From positions 310,001 to 374,000 of the forward strand of contig CAHJWL010000002.1 of NCBI GenBank assembly GCA_903642235.1: a DNA stretch of 64,000 nt. Direction: 5' to 3'. Made by a program: the position numbers and the translations under genes. Below are positions 44,842 to 55,000 of this stretch, piece after piece. The first letter of the stretch is position 1. Every line of letters begins with the position of its first letter. The stretch is from Acidobacteriaceae bacterium. GTDB taxonomy: Bacteria; Acidobacteriota; Terriglobia; Terriglobales; Acidobacteriaceae. Under the pieces are notes generated by a model. It did not search any database, was not told the DNA's origin, and saw only the letters and a program-made list of their open reading frames with translations.

Positions 44842-47800
44842 ATGCGCATGGATTTTGGTAGAACGCTTTACTCGCGCGCGGACCTGCGTCGCCGTCTTTT
44901 CACATCTGCTCTTCTCGCCGTCACAGCTCCCTTCGGCCTCGCCCAGGGTGGCAATCAGGGAGCTCTCCAAGGCACGGTAACCGACCCTTCCGGTGCCGTC
45001 GTTCCCGATGCAATCATCACCATCACAAATGCTTCGCGAGGTACCAGCTTCTCCGTCAGGACCACGGGCAGCGGCACCTTTGTCCTGCCCGTTCTTCCCG
45101 TCGGCTTTTATAACGTCAAGATCGAGCATGCCGGCTTTTCTACGGCGGAGCGCACTGCCGTTGACGTTGAGGTTGGCAACCGCGTCGATCTTCCGGTCAC
45201 CCTCTCCATCGCAGGGGATCAGACCGTTATTGAGATCAGCACCGGGGCGCCGGTCGTCGATACGACGCGCACCAATGTCGCCGAGAGCGTCAACGAGCGC
45301 TCGGTCGAGGCGCTTCCCGTGCTCGGCCGCAACTTCCTGGACTTCACCCTGCTCACGCCAGGTGTCAGCCGGGATGTGCGCGGCGGCGATCTAAGCTTTG
45401 GTGGCCAGCGCGGTACGCTGAACTCGCTGACCATCGATGGCGCGGACAACAACAACACCTTCTTCGGCCAGACTCTCGGCCGCACCGGATCCGGCCGCGC
45501 GCCCTACCAGTTCAGTCAAGACGCCGTGCAGGAGTTCCAGGTCAACACCTCCAGCTTCGCACCCGAGTTCGGCCGTGCCGGCGGAGCTGTCATCAACGTT
45601 GTCACCAAGTCGGGGACCAACGCGTTTCACGGCACCGCCTTCGAGTTCTTTCGCGATCGCAGTCTCAACGCCAACGACCAGGTCTACTCCCTTCAGCGGA
45701 GCTACTTCCTCCGTGGTCTGCGCGCCACCGCGCCAGCCAAACCGGGGTACCACTTTCACCAGTTCGGCGGAAATCTTGGCGGACCTGTCCTCAGGAACAA
45801 GCTCTTCTTCTTCTTTGACTACGATGGCCAGCGCAACAGCGTCGGTATCCCGGTCTCGCTGACTCTGCCGGCGAACGCCGCACCGAGTCCCGCCGTCCTT
45901 GCCGCCCAGAACTATCTCGTGGCGCGCAGCAACACCTATCTCACGACCTTCAACCAGGATGTCTATCTTGCGAAAGTGGACTACCGCCTGAACGCCGCTA
46001 ACCTCATCAGTGCGCGCTACAACGGCCAGCGCTTCACCGGAGAGAACCTCGAGAACAGCGGCACCACGAGCGCCGCCGAACACACCGGCAACTCCAACGT
46101 AAACACGGATACCTTCGCCCTCGAGGCCAACACGACCCTCACGCAGCACGTCATCAATCAGCTTCGTGGAAGCTATCAGCGCGATAACGAACCCGGTCTC
46201 GCCAACTCACAGAACGCCGAAGCCACCGTGCGCAACGCCGGCACCACCTTGCTCACAGTCGGCCGCAACAACTTCAGTCCCCGCGAGACCACGCTCCATC
46301 GTCAGCAGTATGCCGACTCCGTCTCCTATGTGCTCGGCACCCATACCATCAAAGTCGGCGCGGACTTCCTGCGGGATCAGATCCTGAACTACTTTCCCGG
46401 CAACTTCTCCGGCGCCTACACCTTCGATTCCCTCGAGAACTTCGGTCGCGCCCTCACCGGCCAGCCCCTGCAGGCCTCTGCAAACGGAGCCGCCACCCTG
46501 CAGCTGATCCAGGCCTACGCGGGCGCCGGTACCAGCGGCCCCACAACTCATCCCGACAATGCGCAGATTGCCGCCTTCGCGCAGGATGACTGGCGCGCCA
46601 ACCGCCGCCTGCAGCTCACCTACGGCGTTCGTTGGGATCGCCAGAGCTTCCATCAGCCCGGAGTACGCAATCCCACGGCCTTCTCCACCGGCTTTGACAC
46701 GTCGCGCGTTCCTGTCGATGATCTCAACGTTCAGCCGCGTCTTGGTATCGCCTTTCAGCCCTTCGCCGGCAGCGACCGCACCGTCCTGCGTGCCGGCGGC
46801 GGCACGTTCTACGGCAACACTCCCTCCATCCTCACCGGCACTGCCAGCTCAAACAACGGCGTCAACCTGCAGACCTTCACCTTCCAGCCGTCCACCAGTC
46901 CCTCGACGACAAACACCAACGCCACCGGTCAGCCGTTCTTCCCCGGCAACATCGCCTATCCTGACAGCACCTGCGGCGCCCCGGTGAACGCTCCAGGCTG
47001 CACACCGCCCGCGGGCTTCAGCGCCGCTCGCTCCAATCTCTTCCTCTTTTCGGACCACTACCATCAGCCACTCGTCGTTCAGTACAACGCGCAGGTAGAG
47101 CAGCAGCTCGCTCCGGATATCGCTCTGACACTCGGCTACCTCGGTGTCCGTGGAACCCATCTCACGCGCACTCGCAACGCCAACTTCATCTCGGAGGCGC
47201 CGGCGACCATCCTCAACACCGCCGGTCAGGTCTTCAACTACCAGCGCATCAACTCCAACCTTCTCGTCAACCCCGCCTTCAACCAGATCTTCCAGTTCGA
47301 ATCCACCGCGCACTCCGCGTACAACGGTCTCACCGCGCAGGTCGACAAGCGCTTCTCGCATGGCGTGCAGTTCAGCACCGCCTACACCTGGTCCAAGGTC
47401 CTTGACGACGCTCCCGATGCCACCGCTGTCGTGGTTGGAAGCGATGACGGAAAAGAAGCCTACGACCCACTCAACCCCCGGCTCGATCTTGCCCCAGGCA
47501 ACGATGATGTTCGCAATCGCTTTGTCGCCTCAATCGTGTGGGATATCAACAGCCTTGCCGATCGTCTGCACGGCCCCGCCCGCCAGATCGCGGGTGGCTG
47601 GAATCTCAGCGGCATCCTCACCGCGCAGTCCGGCCAGCCCTACACCGCCTTCATCAATACGGCTCTCAATGGCTCCCTGCTTACCGCCAATCAGCGCACC
47701 CCGGGATCCGACCGAAACATGTACCGTCTGCCCAACTACGTCACGGTCGATCCCCGCATCACGAAAACCCTGGGCGTCGAACGCTTCCGCGTTCTGCTCA

Positions 47801-47991
47801 TCGGTGAGGCCTTCAACATCCTCAATCACTCCAATCTCACCGGGGTCAATCAGACTCAGTACTCGGTCGTCAACAACGTGCTCACGCCCAACACCAGTCT
47901 CACCACCGGCTTCCAGACCCCGCGCGCCTTCGGCACTCTCCCCTCCTACAATGGCCGGGTCATCCAGCTCGCAGCGAAGATCCGGTTCTAA
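44842..47991 (+). CDS. TonB-dependent receptor, Oar-like, with carboxypeptidase-regulatory domain
   Basis: 1049 residues. Signal region to about residue 35 (LLAVTAPFGLAQG). CarboxypepD_reg domain (GALQGTVTDPSGAVVPDAI). Plug with SVEALPVLGRNFLDFTLLTPG, LTIDGADNNNTFFG, VQEFQVNTSSFAPEFGRAGG and GTNAFHGTAFEFFRDRSLNAND. A barrel follows that ends RVIQLAAKIRF. Unlike the receptor at 31 kb it has no sugar genes beside it, so its cargo is unknown. It is followed by tRNA-Leu on the other strand. A start a few codons downstream cannot be excluded. Confidence 0.9.
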   Translation: MRMDFGRTLYSRADLRRRLFTSALLAVTAPFGLAQGGNQGALQGTVTDPSGAVVPDAIITITNASRGTSFSVRTTGSGTFVLPVLPVGFYNVKIEHAGFSTAERTAVDVEVGNRVDLPVTLSIAGDQTVIEISTGAPVVDTTRTNVAESVNERSVEALPVLGRNFLDFTLLTPGVSRDVRGGDLSFGGQRGTLNSLTIDGADNNNTFFGQTLGRTGSGRAPYQFSQDAVQEFQVNTSSFAPEFGRAGGAVINVVTKSGTNAFHGTAFEFFRDRSLNANDQVYSLQRSYFLRGLRATAPAKPGYHFHQFGGNLGGPVLRNKLFFFFDYDGQRNSVGIPVSLTLPANAAPSPAVLAAQNYLVARSNTYLTTFNQDVYLAKVDYRLNAANLISARYNGQRFTGENLENSGTTSAAEHTGNSNVNTDTFALEANTTLTQHVINQLRGSYQRDNEPGLANSQNAEATVRNAGTTLLTVGRNNFSPRETTLHRQQYADSVSYVLGTHTIKVGADFLRDQILNYFPGNFSGAYTFDSLENFGRALTGQPLQASANGAATLQLIQAYAGAGTSGPTTHPDNAQIAAFAQDDWRANRRLQLTYGVRWDRQSFHQPGVRNPTAFSTGFDTSRVPVDDLNVQPRLGIAFQPFAGSDRTVLRAGGGTFYGNTPSILTGTASSNNGVNLQTFTFQPSTSPSTTNTNATGQPFFPGNIAYPDSTCGAPVNAPGCTPPAGFSAARSNLFLFSDHYHQPLVVQYNAQVEQQLAPDIALTLGYLGVRGTHLTRTRNANFISEAPATILNTAGQVFNYQRINSNLLVNPAFNQIFQFESTAHSAYNGLTAQVDKRFSHGVQFSTAYTWSKVLDDAPDATAVVVGSDDGKEAYDPLNPRLDLAPGNDDVRNRFVASIVWDINSLADRLHGPARQIAGGWNLSGILTAQSGQPYTAFINTALNGSLLTANQRTPGSDRNMYRLPNYVTVDPRITKTLGVERFRVLLIGEAFNILNHSNLTGVNQTQYSVVNNVLTPNTSLTTGFQTPRAFGTLPSYNGRVIQLAAKIRF

Positions 47992-48088
47992 CCTCACGCT
48001 GCTGCTCTCGCAAGCGAACCAGTCAGCTTTCATCCTGGAGCCTGCATGTCTCTAGAGGATCTGCAGGAGGAGTCGACAACTTGCTGCC

Positions 48089-48177
48089 TGGTGCCCGGGG
48101 GGGGACTTGAACCCCCACGACCGTTTAGAGTCTGCGGATTTTAAGTCCGCTGTGTCTGCCGATTTCACCACCCGGGC
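48089..48177 (-). tRNA. tRNA-Leu (anticodon UAA)
   Basis: 89-nt class II tRNA on the minus strand with long variable arm. Acceptor GCCCGGG pairs with CCCGGGC and CCA is encoded. Anticodon loop CTTAAAA gives UAA (48141-48143). T arm GGGGGTTCAAGTCCCCC. Confidence 0.97.
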
Positions 48178-48333
48178 GCCATCCTCATGCTAGAGCATTT
48201 CCCCTGATGCTGTACCGCTGTTTCGCTGCGGCGGAGTCCAGTGCCTTCCGAAGAAAAGGGTGCGCCGGTTGCGCCCGGATTACACCCGCCAGGAGACAGG
48301 CTCGAGCGTCGTTCCGCTTGATCAAACGTCTTC

Positions 48334-50688
48334 TTACCGCGGTGCATACAGCGCCCGATACATCTCCCGGTTGCGCAGAATCGCCTGCACATACTCCCGC
48401 GTCTCCGTGTACGGAATCGACTCCACAAACTCCGCTGTATCTTTGTAATCGCTGCTCGACATCCATTGCCGCACCGGAACATCTCCCGCGTTGTAGGCCG
48501 CCAGCGCATACTCCGGCTGCCCGCCAAACCGGTCCAGAACCTCGCGAAGATTGATCGTTCCCAGCTGCAGGTTCACCGCCGGCACCAGCAGCTGTCCTGC
48601 GCTGAAACCCTTCAGCCCGCGTTTCTTCGCGATCGACTTCCCCACCGAGGGCAGCAGCTGCATCAGCCCGTAGGCATTTGCCCGGCTCACCGCTCCCGCG
48701 TTGAACTCCGACTCCTGCCGGATCAGCGATGCGACAAGATACGGATCAAGCCCGTTCGCCTGCGAGTTCGCAACCAGTCCATCCCAGAACGGCTTCGGAA
48801 ACAGCAGCCGCCAGTACACCAGCGGCACCTGATCCATCGGCAGCGCAAAAAACGAGATCCCGCTGTGCTTCATCGATTGCAGCGATCGCGTTACCTCGCC
48901 ATAGGAGGCATAGATCTCCGCCTGCCCCAGCGCGCCCCACTCCCCCGCTGTAGGACTCGCCTGGATCTCAGGCCCGATGTACTCATTCAACGACGCATTG
49001 GCCAGCAGACGGGCCTTGATCAAATGGGGATCGTCCTCCGGCAGTTCGCCTGTCAGCTCCGGCGTCTCCGGCCGCCGAACCCCCGCCAGCACTCCGCTCG
49101 TAATCACCGGCTGTGTTCCGAGTACGTTCAGCCGCTGTCGCGCCAGCCCCGCATAGAAGTAGTTCGTGTAGGTTGAGGAAAGCGCTCGATAGAAGGCCGC
49201 CGCCGCAGGTAAATTGCGCTCCTCATCCTCATAGATCCGCGCGCGCCAGTAGACTGCCGAAGGAATCTCCTGCCCCCCCGGGTATCGCTCGATCTGCTCC
49301 TCCATCAGCCGCGCCGCGTCAGCATAGTGCCGTTGCCGGTAGTTCATCCATGCCGTCCGCCAGTGCGCGGAGGGCGCGTAGCTGCTGGTCGGAAACAGCT
49401 TTGTCAACAAGGCATAGTGATAGATGGCCTGCTCCGGATCGTGCAGCAGCAGGTACATGTTTCCACCCGAGTACAGCGCCTCCTCCAACCATCGGCTCGC
49501 CGGGTATTGCGAGACCATCTGCGTGATCAGGGCGTCGTGCCGGCCGCGGTCGCCCTCGCTGCGGGAGAGCTCCGCCAGCAGATACATCTTCAACGCGCCG
49601 CTGTCATCCTTCGTCGCCGGCAGTCCCTCCACCTCGCGCCGGCCGCTCCTCTTCAGCTTGTAGTCGCAGACTGCCGCGTAGATGGTCAACGCATCCTTGT
49701 CCGCCTGCGAGAGCGTCGCATCCTCCCGCTGGATCGAGTGGTACTCCTCCGCAGCCTCGAGGTAGTGCTTGGCGTCAAACAGTTGGTCGGCATGCACCTT
49801 CCGCTGCGCCGCTGTCAGCGCCTCTCCCATGGCCTGCAGCTGCTGTCTGGCCTGAACGGCCTCGTTCGTGAGCGGCTGCTGGATATAGATCCCGCGATAC
49901 AGCGACGCCGCCTGTCCCGTCTGCCCGGCAACCTGGTAGGCCCGACCGAGCGCGTACCGGAAGTCCACATTCTTTGCCGTCGCCGTCTCGCGCAGCGGCT
50001 CGAGCACGCGCACCGCACCGGCCGCGTCCCCTTGCTGCAGCGTCAGGTTGGCCAGCAACACCGGCGCATTCGCCAGGAAGATGCTGTCCGGATGCCGCTC
50101 AGCGAAGCCCTTCAGCAGCGCCGCGGCAACGTCCAGCCGATTCGCCCGGATCGCCGCCTGCGCTCCTAGGTAGTCCGCATAGTCACCGAGCACGTCGCTT
50201 CCCGTAAGTGCCGACTGAAACGCCGCCACGGCCTCGGTGTAGCGGTGATCAAGCGCGTAGGCATGCCCCAGAGCGAGATAAGCCGCAGACGCTGGGTCGC
50301 CCGGATGGCTCTGCGCATACGCCTGCACACCCGCGTAGGCCGCCGGCAATCGCTGAGCCGCCAGTTGTTGTGCCATCGGCCGCAGCTCCGTCGTCGCACG
50401 AAACGCGCTTGCCAGTTTCAATGTCTGGGGTGAGGGAGCCGCACTCGCCCGATGCCCCTTCACGGCAAGCGGGCCCTTCCTGCCGGACCTGCTCACCGGC
50501 GCCTTGCCCTTGCCCGTCTTCGCCCGCACACCCGCCGCTTTGGGCGCTGCTTTCTTCTTGCCTGTAGCCGCCGGGCTGGCACGGGAGCTCTTCCTGGCGT
50601 GCGATGACGAACTCCCCTGTCCCCCGATCGGCAGGCTCAGCACGGAAAGCAGAACAAGCGGCAGCAGCTTCAACAACATAGAGGACAT
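48334..50688 (-). CDS. Soluble-type lytic murein transglycosylase with TPR-like N-terminus
   Basis: 784 residues. Signal peptide (about 1-24), then a Lys/Ala/Ser-rich linker (about 25-85), then a long alpha-helical superhelix of tetratricopeptide-like repeats (about 90-610; AAYLALGHAYALDHRYTEAVAAFQ is typical). At the C-terminus is the SLT domain with catalytic Glu in LVASLIRQESEFNAGAVS, AYGLMQLLPSVG and ALAAYNAGDVPVRQW. Cleaves peptidoglycan to 1,6-anhydro-muropeptides in the periplasm; Slt70-like. ATG 50688 is chosen because it starts the signal peptide; an upstream in-frame extension to 50841 overlaps the sigma-factor promoter. Confidence 0.9.
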   Translation of the reverse strand: MSSMLLKLLPLVLLSVLSLPIGGQGSSSSHARKSSRASPAATGKKKAAPKAAGVRAKTGKGKAPVSRSGRKGPLAVKGHRASAAPSPQTLKLASAFRATTELRPMAQQLAAQRLPAAYAGVQAYAQSHPGDPASAAYLALGHAYALDHRYTEAVAAFQSALTGSDVLGDYADYLGAQAAIRANRLDVAAALLKGFAERHPDSIFLANAPVLLANLTLQQGDAAGAVRVLEPLRETATAKNVDFRYALGRAYQVAGQTGQAASLYRGIYIQQPLTNEAVQARQQLQAMGEALTAAQRKVHADQLFDAKHYLEAAEEYHSIQREDATLSQADKDALTIYAAVCDYKLKRSGRREVEGLPATKDDSGALKMYLLAELSRSEGDRGRHDALITQMVSQYPASRWLEEALYSGGNMYLLLHDPEQAIYHYALLTKLFPTSSYAPSAHWRTAWMNYRQRHYADAARLMEEQIERYPGGQEIPSAVYWRARIYEDEERNLPAAAAFYRALSSTYTNYFYAGLARQRLNVLGTQPVITSGVLAGVRRPETPELTGELPEDDPHLIKARLLANASLNEYIGPEIQASPTAGEWGALGQAEIYASYGEVTRSLQSMKHSGISFFALPMDQVPLVYWRLLFPKPFWDGLVANSQANGLDPYLVASLIRQESEFNAGAVSRANAYGLMQLLPSVGKSIAKKRGLKGFSAGQLLVPAVNLQLGTINLREVLDRFGGQPEYALAAYNAGDVPVRQWMSSSDYKDTAEFVESIPYTETREYVQAILRNREMYRALYAPR

Positions 50689-50849
50689 CAGGTCAGATCT
50701 CTCGCAGGGCCGTTCAACCCAGCCTCCAGTATGCCCCGCGCCTCCCGTCCGGTGCTCGAGCCGGCGCAAGCGGAATCTTGGCTGATACGCTCTCACCCGC
50801 ATCTCGGCCCTCCCCTCTGACTTGGGGCCGCCCGGCTGCAACAGGTACT

Positions 50850-51551
50850 ATGGACCTTGCCGAACCTCAGCGTCTCGATCGCAATCCCGCGCTCGCCGCT
50901 CTGAGTCCTGCACCTTTGCCTATGCCTGCCATTGAAACACCCGGAATCGAAGAAATCCATCCAGACGTGGCGCTGGTCGAGCGTTCCCGCACCGGTGATG
51001 CCGCCGCTTTTGCCCAGCTCGTTCGCCAGTACGAGCGACAGATCTTCCGTGTCGCTCAGCACATCACTCAGAACCGTGAAGACGCCGAAGACATCACGCA
51101 GGACGCCTTCCTCAAAGCCTACGAAAAGCTGCACCAGTTTCAGGGCAACTCCAAGTTCTCCACCTGGCTCACCCGCATCGCCGTCAACGAAAGCCTGATG
51201 CGCCTCCGCAAGCGCAAGACCTCCAAAACCGTCTCCATGGACCAGGACGTTCAGACCGAAGACGGCAGCATTCCCCGCGATTTTGCCGAGTGGCGACCGA
51301 ATCCCGAGCAGATCTTCGACCAGGGAGAGCTGTCCGACATTCTCCGGCGTGCCATCCAGGGTCTGCCTCCAGGTTTTCGCACCGTCTTCACCCTCCGCGA
51401 CATCGAACATCTGTCCACGGAGGAAACCGCCGAAGCGCTCAATCTCAGCGTTCCCGCGGTAAAATCCAGACTTCTTCGCGCCCGTCTGCAACTTCGCGAG
51501 CGTCTGAGCCGTTACTTCAAGAAGCGTAAACAAGAGGGCCTCCCGGCATGA
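50850..51551 (+). CDS. ECF (RpoE-type) RNA polymerase sigma factor
   Basis: 233 residues. Sigma region 2 (FAQLVRQYERQIFRVAQHITQNREDAEDITQDAFLKAYEKLHQF region, about 50-95) and WLTRIAVNESLMRLRKRK. Region 4 with LPPGFRTVFTLRDIEHLSTEE and LNLSVPAVKSRLLRARLQLRERL. A linker of about 45 residues before region 2 is longer than usual. Coupled to the zinc-finger anti-sigma by a 4-bp overlap. The start at 50850 is the first ATG after the open-frame leader and is preferred for length. Its stimulus is unknown. Confidence 0.92.
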   Translation: MDLAEPQRLDRNPALAALSPAPLPMPAIETPGIEEIHPDVALVERSRTGDAAAFAQLVRQYERQIFRVAQHITQNREDAEDITQDAFLKAYEKLHQFQGNSKFSTWLTRIAVNESLMRLRKRKTSKTVSMDQDVQTEDGSIPRDFAEWRPNPEQIFDQGELSDILRRAIQGLPPGFRTVFTLRDIEHLSTEETAEALNLSVPAVKSRLLRARLQLRERLSRYFKKRKQEGLPA

Positions 51552-51844
51552 CCTGCACAGACTTCCTCAGCAAGCTGACAGACTTCTTCGACGGACAGAT
51601 CAGTCCCGATCTCCTGGAAGAGGTTCGCGAGCACTCTGCAAGCTGCCATCACTGCGAGGTCGTACTCGATACCACGCGGAAGACGATCGAGGTCTATCGC
51701 GATAACGAGCTCTACACCCTCTCTGTCGAGTTCCAGAATCGCCTGCATGCCGCCATCCTCAAGCGCTGCGAAGCTGGCGCTCCTGGACAGGAGCCCCTCG
51801 CAGAGCGCAGCGCGGCGCCCGCCAAGAGTGTAGCGGCCCGCTAG
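51548..51844 (+). CDS. Zinc-finger (ZAS) anti-sigma factor
   Basis: 98 residues with the ZAS-type motif HSASCHHCEVVLD (HxxxCxxC, about 29-36) and an upstream Cys3 in MTCTDFLSKL. No transmembrane segment, so it is a soluble, probably redox- or zinc-responsive anti-sigma. It overlaps the sigma gene by 4 bp (ATGA), the usual arrangement for a cognate pair. The C-terminus is Ala/Arg-rich and probably disordered. Confidence 0.85.
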   Translation: MTCTDFLSKLTDFFDGQISPDLLEEVREHSASCHHCEVVLDTTRKTIEVYRDNELYTLSVEFQNRLHAAILKRCEAGAPGQEPLAERSAAPAKSVAAR

Positions 51845-51918
51845 CCGCGCCCCCGTGTGTCCGTTGCGCCGGCTGGCTTCCTTGCTGCTCCCGCGCATGC
51901 GTTTCTACCACCTACTCG

Positions 51919-51957
51919 CCTGATTGCAGAGAATCAGGTCCGATTTCGCACAAATCG
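51919..51957. promoter_or_regulatory. Two tandem perfect inverted repeats upstream of the RND operon
   Basis: CCTGATT-N6-AATCAGG (51919-51938) and CGATTT-N5-AAATCG (51941-51957) stand two bases apart, about 100-140 bp before the efflux permease and 75 bp after the anti-sigma gene. The first could also be a transcript-end hairpin of the sigma operon, but it has no T-tract. Candidate repressor sites for the efflux genes. Confidence 0.35.
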
Positions 51958-52058
51958 TGCGTGCTGGCAAAGCGAGTCTCCCGCAAGAGTCCGGGAAAAG
52001 AACCTTTAGCAATCTGCCTGCGTCCATCTGAAGAAGACCCTAAGGACAGTGATTCAGC

Positions 52059-55000
52059 ATGTGGATCGTTAAACTCGCGCTTCGCCGCCCCTATACCTTT
52101 GTTGTTCTCTGCCTGCTCATCGCTCTGCTTGGAATCGGCTCTGCCATCGAGACGCCGAAGGACATCTTTCCGTACATCAACATCCCGGTCGTTACCATTG
52201 TCTGGTCCTACACCGGCCTGACCCCGACGGAGATGGAAGGCCGCATCGTCACCGTCTGCGAGCGGGCCCTCACCACCACCGTCAACGATATCGAGCACTC
52301 CGAGTCAGAGTCCTACCAGGGCGTCTCTGTCATCCATGTCTACTTTCAGCCGACCGTCAAGGTCGAGCTCGCCATCTCGCAGATCACAGCCGTCGTCCAG
52401 ACCATCCTGCGGCAGCTGCCCCCCGGTACTTACCCGCCCAATATCATCAAGTTCGACGCATCGAGCGTGCCCATCCTCCAGCTTTCTCTCGGCGGCCAGG
52501 GCCTGAGCGAGCAGGAGCTCTACGATCTCGGCACCAGCTTCATCCGGCCTCGTCTTGCAAACGTTCAGGGGGCTTCCATTCCGTTGCCCTATGGCGGGAA
52601 GGTCCGGCAGATCATGGTCGACACGGACCCTAACCTGCTCCTGGCTCATCACCTCTCGGCAACCGATGTCTCCCTCGCCATCAATCAGCAGAATCTGATC
52701 CTGCCCGCCGGCACCGCCCGCTTCGGCGACCGCGAGTGGATCGTCAAACTCAACTCATCGCCCACCGAAGTCTCCGCGCTCAACGATCTGCCAATCCGCT
52801 CGAGCAATGGCTCCGTCGTGTTCATCAAGGACGTCGCCCAGGTCCGCGAGGGCTACGCCGTTCAGGCCAACGTCGTTCGTCAGGATGGCAAGCGCGGCGC
52901 GTTGCTCACCGTGCTGAAGAACGGGCAGACCTCCACGCTCGACATCGTCTCGAACGTCCGAAAAGCTATCCCGTTCGTGACCGCGGGCCTTCCTCCAGCG
53001 TTGAAGGTCACACCACTCTTTGACCAGTCGCTCTTCGTCCGCGAGTCCATCTCCGAGGTCGTTCGCGAAGGTGTTATTGCCGCCCTCCTTACGGGCCTCA
53101 TGATCCTGCTCTTCCTCGGATCCTGGCGCTCCACCCTGATCGTCTGCACCTCGATCCCGCTCTCGATCGCCACCTCGCTCGTTATCCTCACCGCCCTCGG
53201 TGAAACCATCAACGTCATGACACTCGGCGGCCTTGCGCTCGCCGTCGGCATCCTTGTCGACGATGCCACCGTTGAAATCGAAAACACGCATCGCAATATG
53301 GCCGAGAAGAAGCCTCTCGTCCGCGCCATCCTTGATTCCGCTCAGCAGGTCGCCGCACCGGCCTTTGTCTCCACTCTCTCCATCTGCATCGTCTTCATCC
53401 CGGTTGTTCTGCTCACCGGCGCTGCCAAGTTCCTCTTCACCCCGCTCGCCATGGCCGTCGCCTTTGCCATGCTCGCCTCCTACTTCCTTTCAAGAACCCT
53501 CGTTCCCACCATGATGCACTTCCTCCTTGCATCCGAGATCCACCTCTACCAGGATGAGGACGCCTCCCGCGTCGAAGAGAAGATTAACTGGATCTGGCGA
53601 TGGCACCAGCGCTTCGATCATCAGTTCGAGCGCTTTCGCCACGGCTACAGAGATGTGCTTCAGTGGTGCCTGGAAAATCCAGCCGTCTGTCTGCTCGCCT
53701 TTGGCGGCTTCGTTCTGCTTTCGCTCCCGCTCCTCTTCTTCATCGGCCGCGACTTCTTCCCCTACGTCGACTCCGGGCAGATGACCCTGCACGTCAATCC
53801 TCCGCAAGGCATGCGTATCGAAGACTCGGAACAGTACTTCGCCGCCGTCGAACACGAAATCCGTCAGGTCGTTCCTCCGGAGCGGGTCAATCTCATCCTC
53901 GATAACATCGGTCTGCCCTTCGGCGGCATCAATCTTGCCTTCGGGTCTACCGGCACGATCTCAAACTCCGACGGACAGATCCTGATCGCTCTCAAGCCCG
54001 GCGGCCGCGATACCCAGCGCTACATGCGTGAACTCCGCGCCGATCTCACCGCCAAATTTCCCGATGGCACCTTCTTCTTCACCCCCGCCAATATTACCAA
54101 TCAGATCCTTGACTTCGGCCTTCCCGCCCCGATCGACATCCAGATCCTCGGCCGCGGCAAAGAAAACTACAAACTGGCTCAGCGTCTGCTGAAGCAGGTT
54201 GCCGCCATTCCTGGCGCAGTGGACGTTCACATCCATCAGCAGGTGGACTATCCCACCATGCAGGTAAACGTCGACCGCGCGCGCGCCAGCCAGCTCGGCC
54301 TCACGCAGCAGGACGTCGCCCAGAGCACCCTCATCTCGCTCACCGGCAGCAACCAGACCGCACCCAACGAGTGGCTGAACCCCACCAACGGCGTCAACTA
54401 CCAGGTCACCGTACAGACCCCGATCTACCGCAACAGCACCCTCCAGGACTTCAGCCGGACCCCGGTCACCGCCGCCTCCGGCAATCCCAGCCAGATGCTC
54501 GGGAATCTTGTCGCCTTTCGCCGCGACGCGAGCCCCATCATCATCAATCACTTTAATATTCAGCCTGTCTTTGACATCTACGCGGACGTCGATCAGCGCG
54601 ATCTCGGCGGGGTCGCCACGGCGATCAACAAGATCATCGATCAGGCGCACGACACCCTGCCGGTCGGCACCACCCTTGGCCTTCGTGGCGAAGTCAAAAC
54701 CATGCAGGACTCCTTCCTTCGCCTTGGCATCGGTGTCATCTTCGCCCTCGGTCTGGTCTACCTCCTCATGGCTGTCAACTTCCAGAGCTGGCTCGATCCC
54801 CTCATCATCCTCATGGCGATCCCGCTTGGCTTCTCCGGCATCCTCTGGATCCTCTTCATCACCCAGACCACCTTCAATGTTCCCTCGCTGATGGGTGCCA
54901 TCATGACCATCGGCGTCGCCACCGCCAACTCCATCCTGATGGTCGTCTTCGCCAATGACGAGCGCGCCCTTGGCAAGAATCGCTTTGACGCCGCGCTGAA

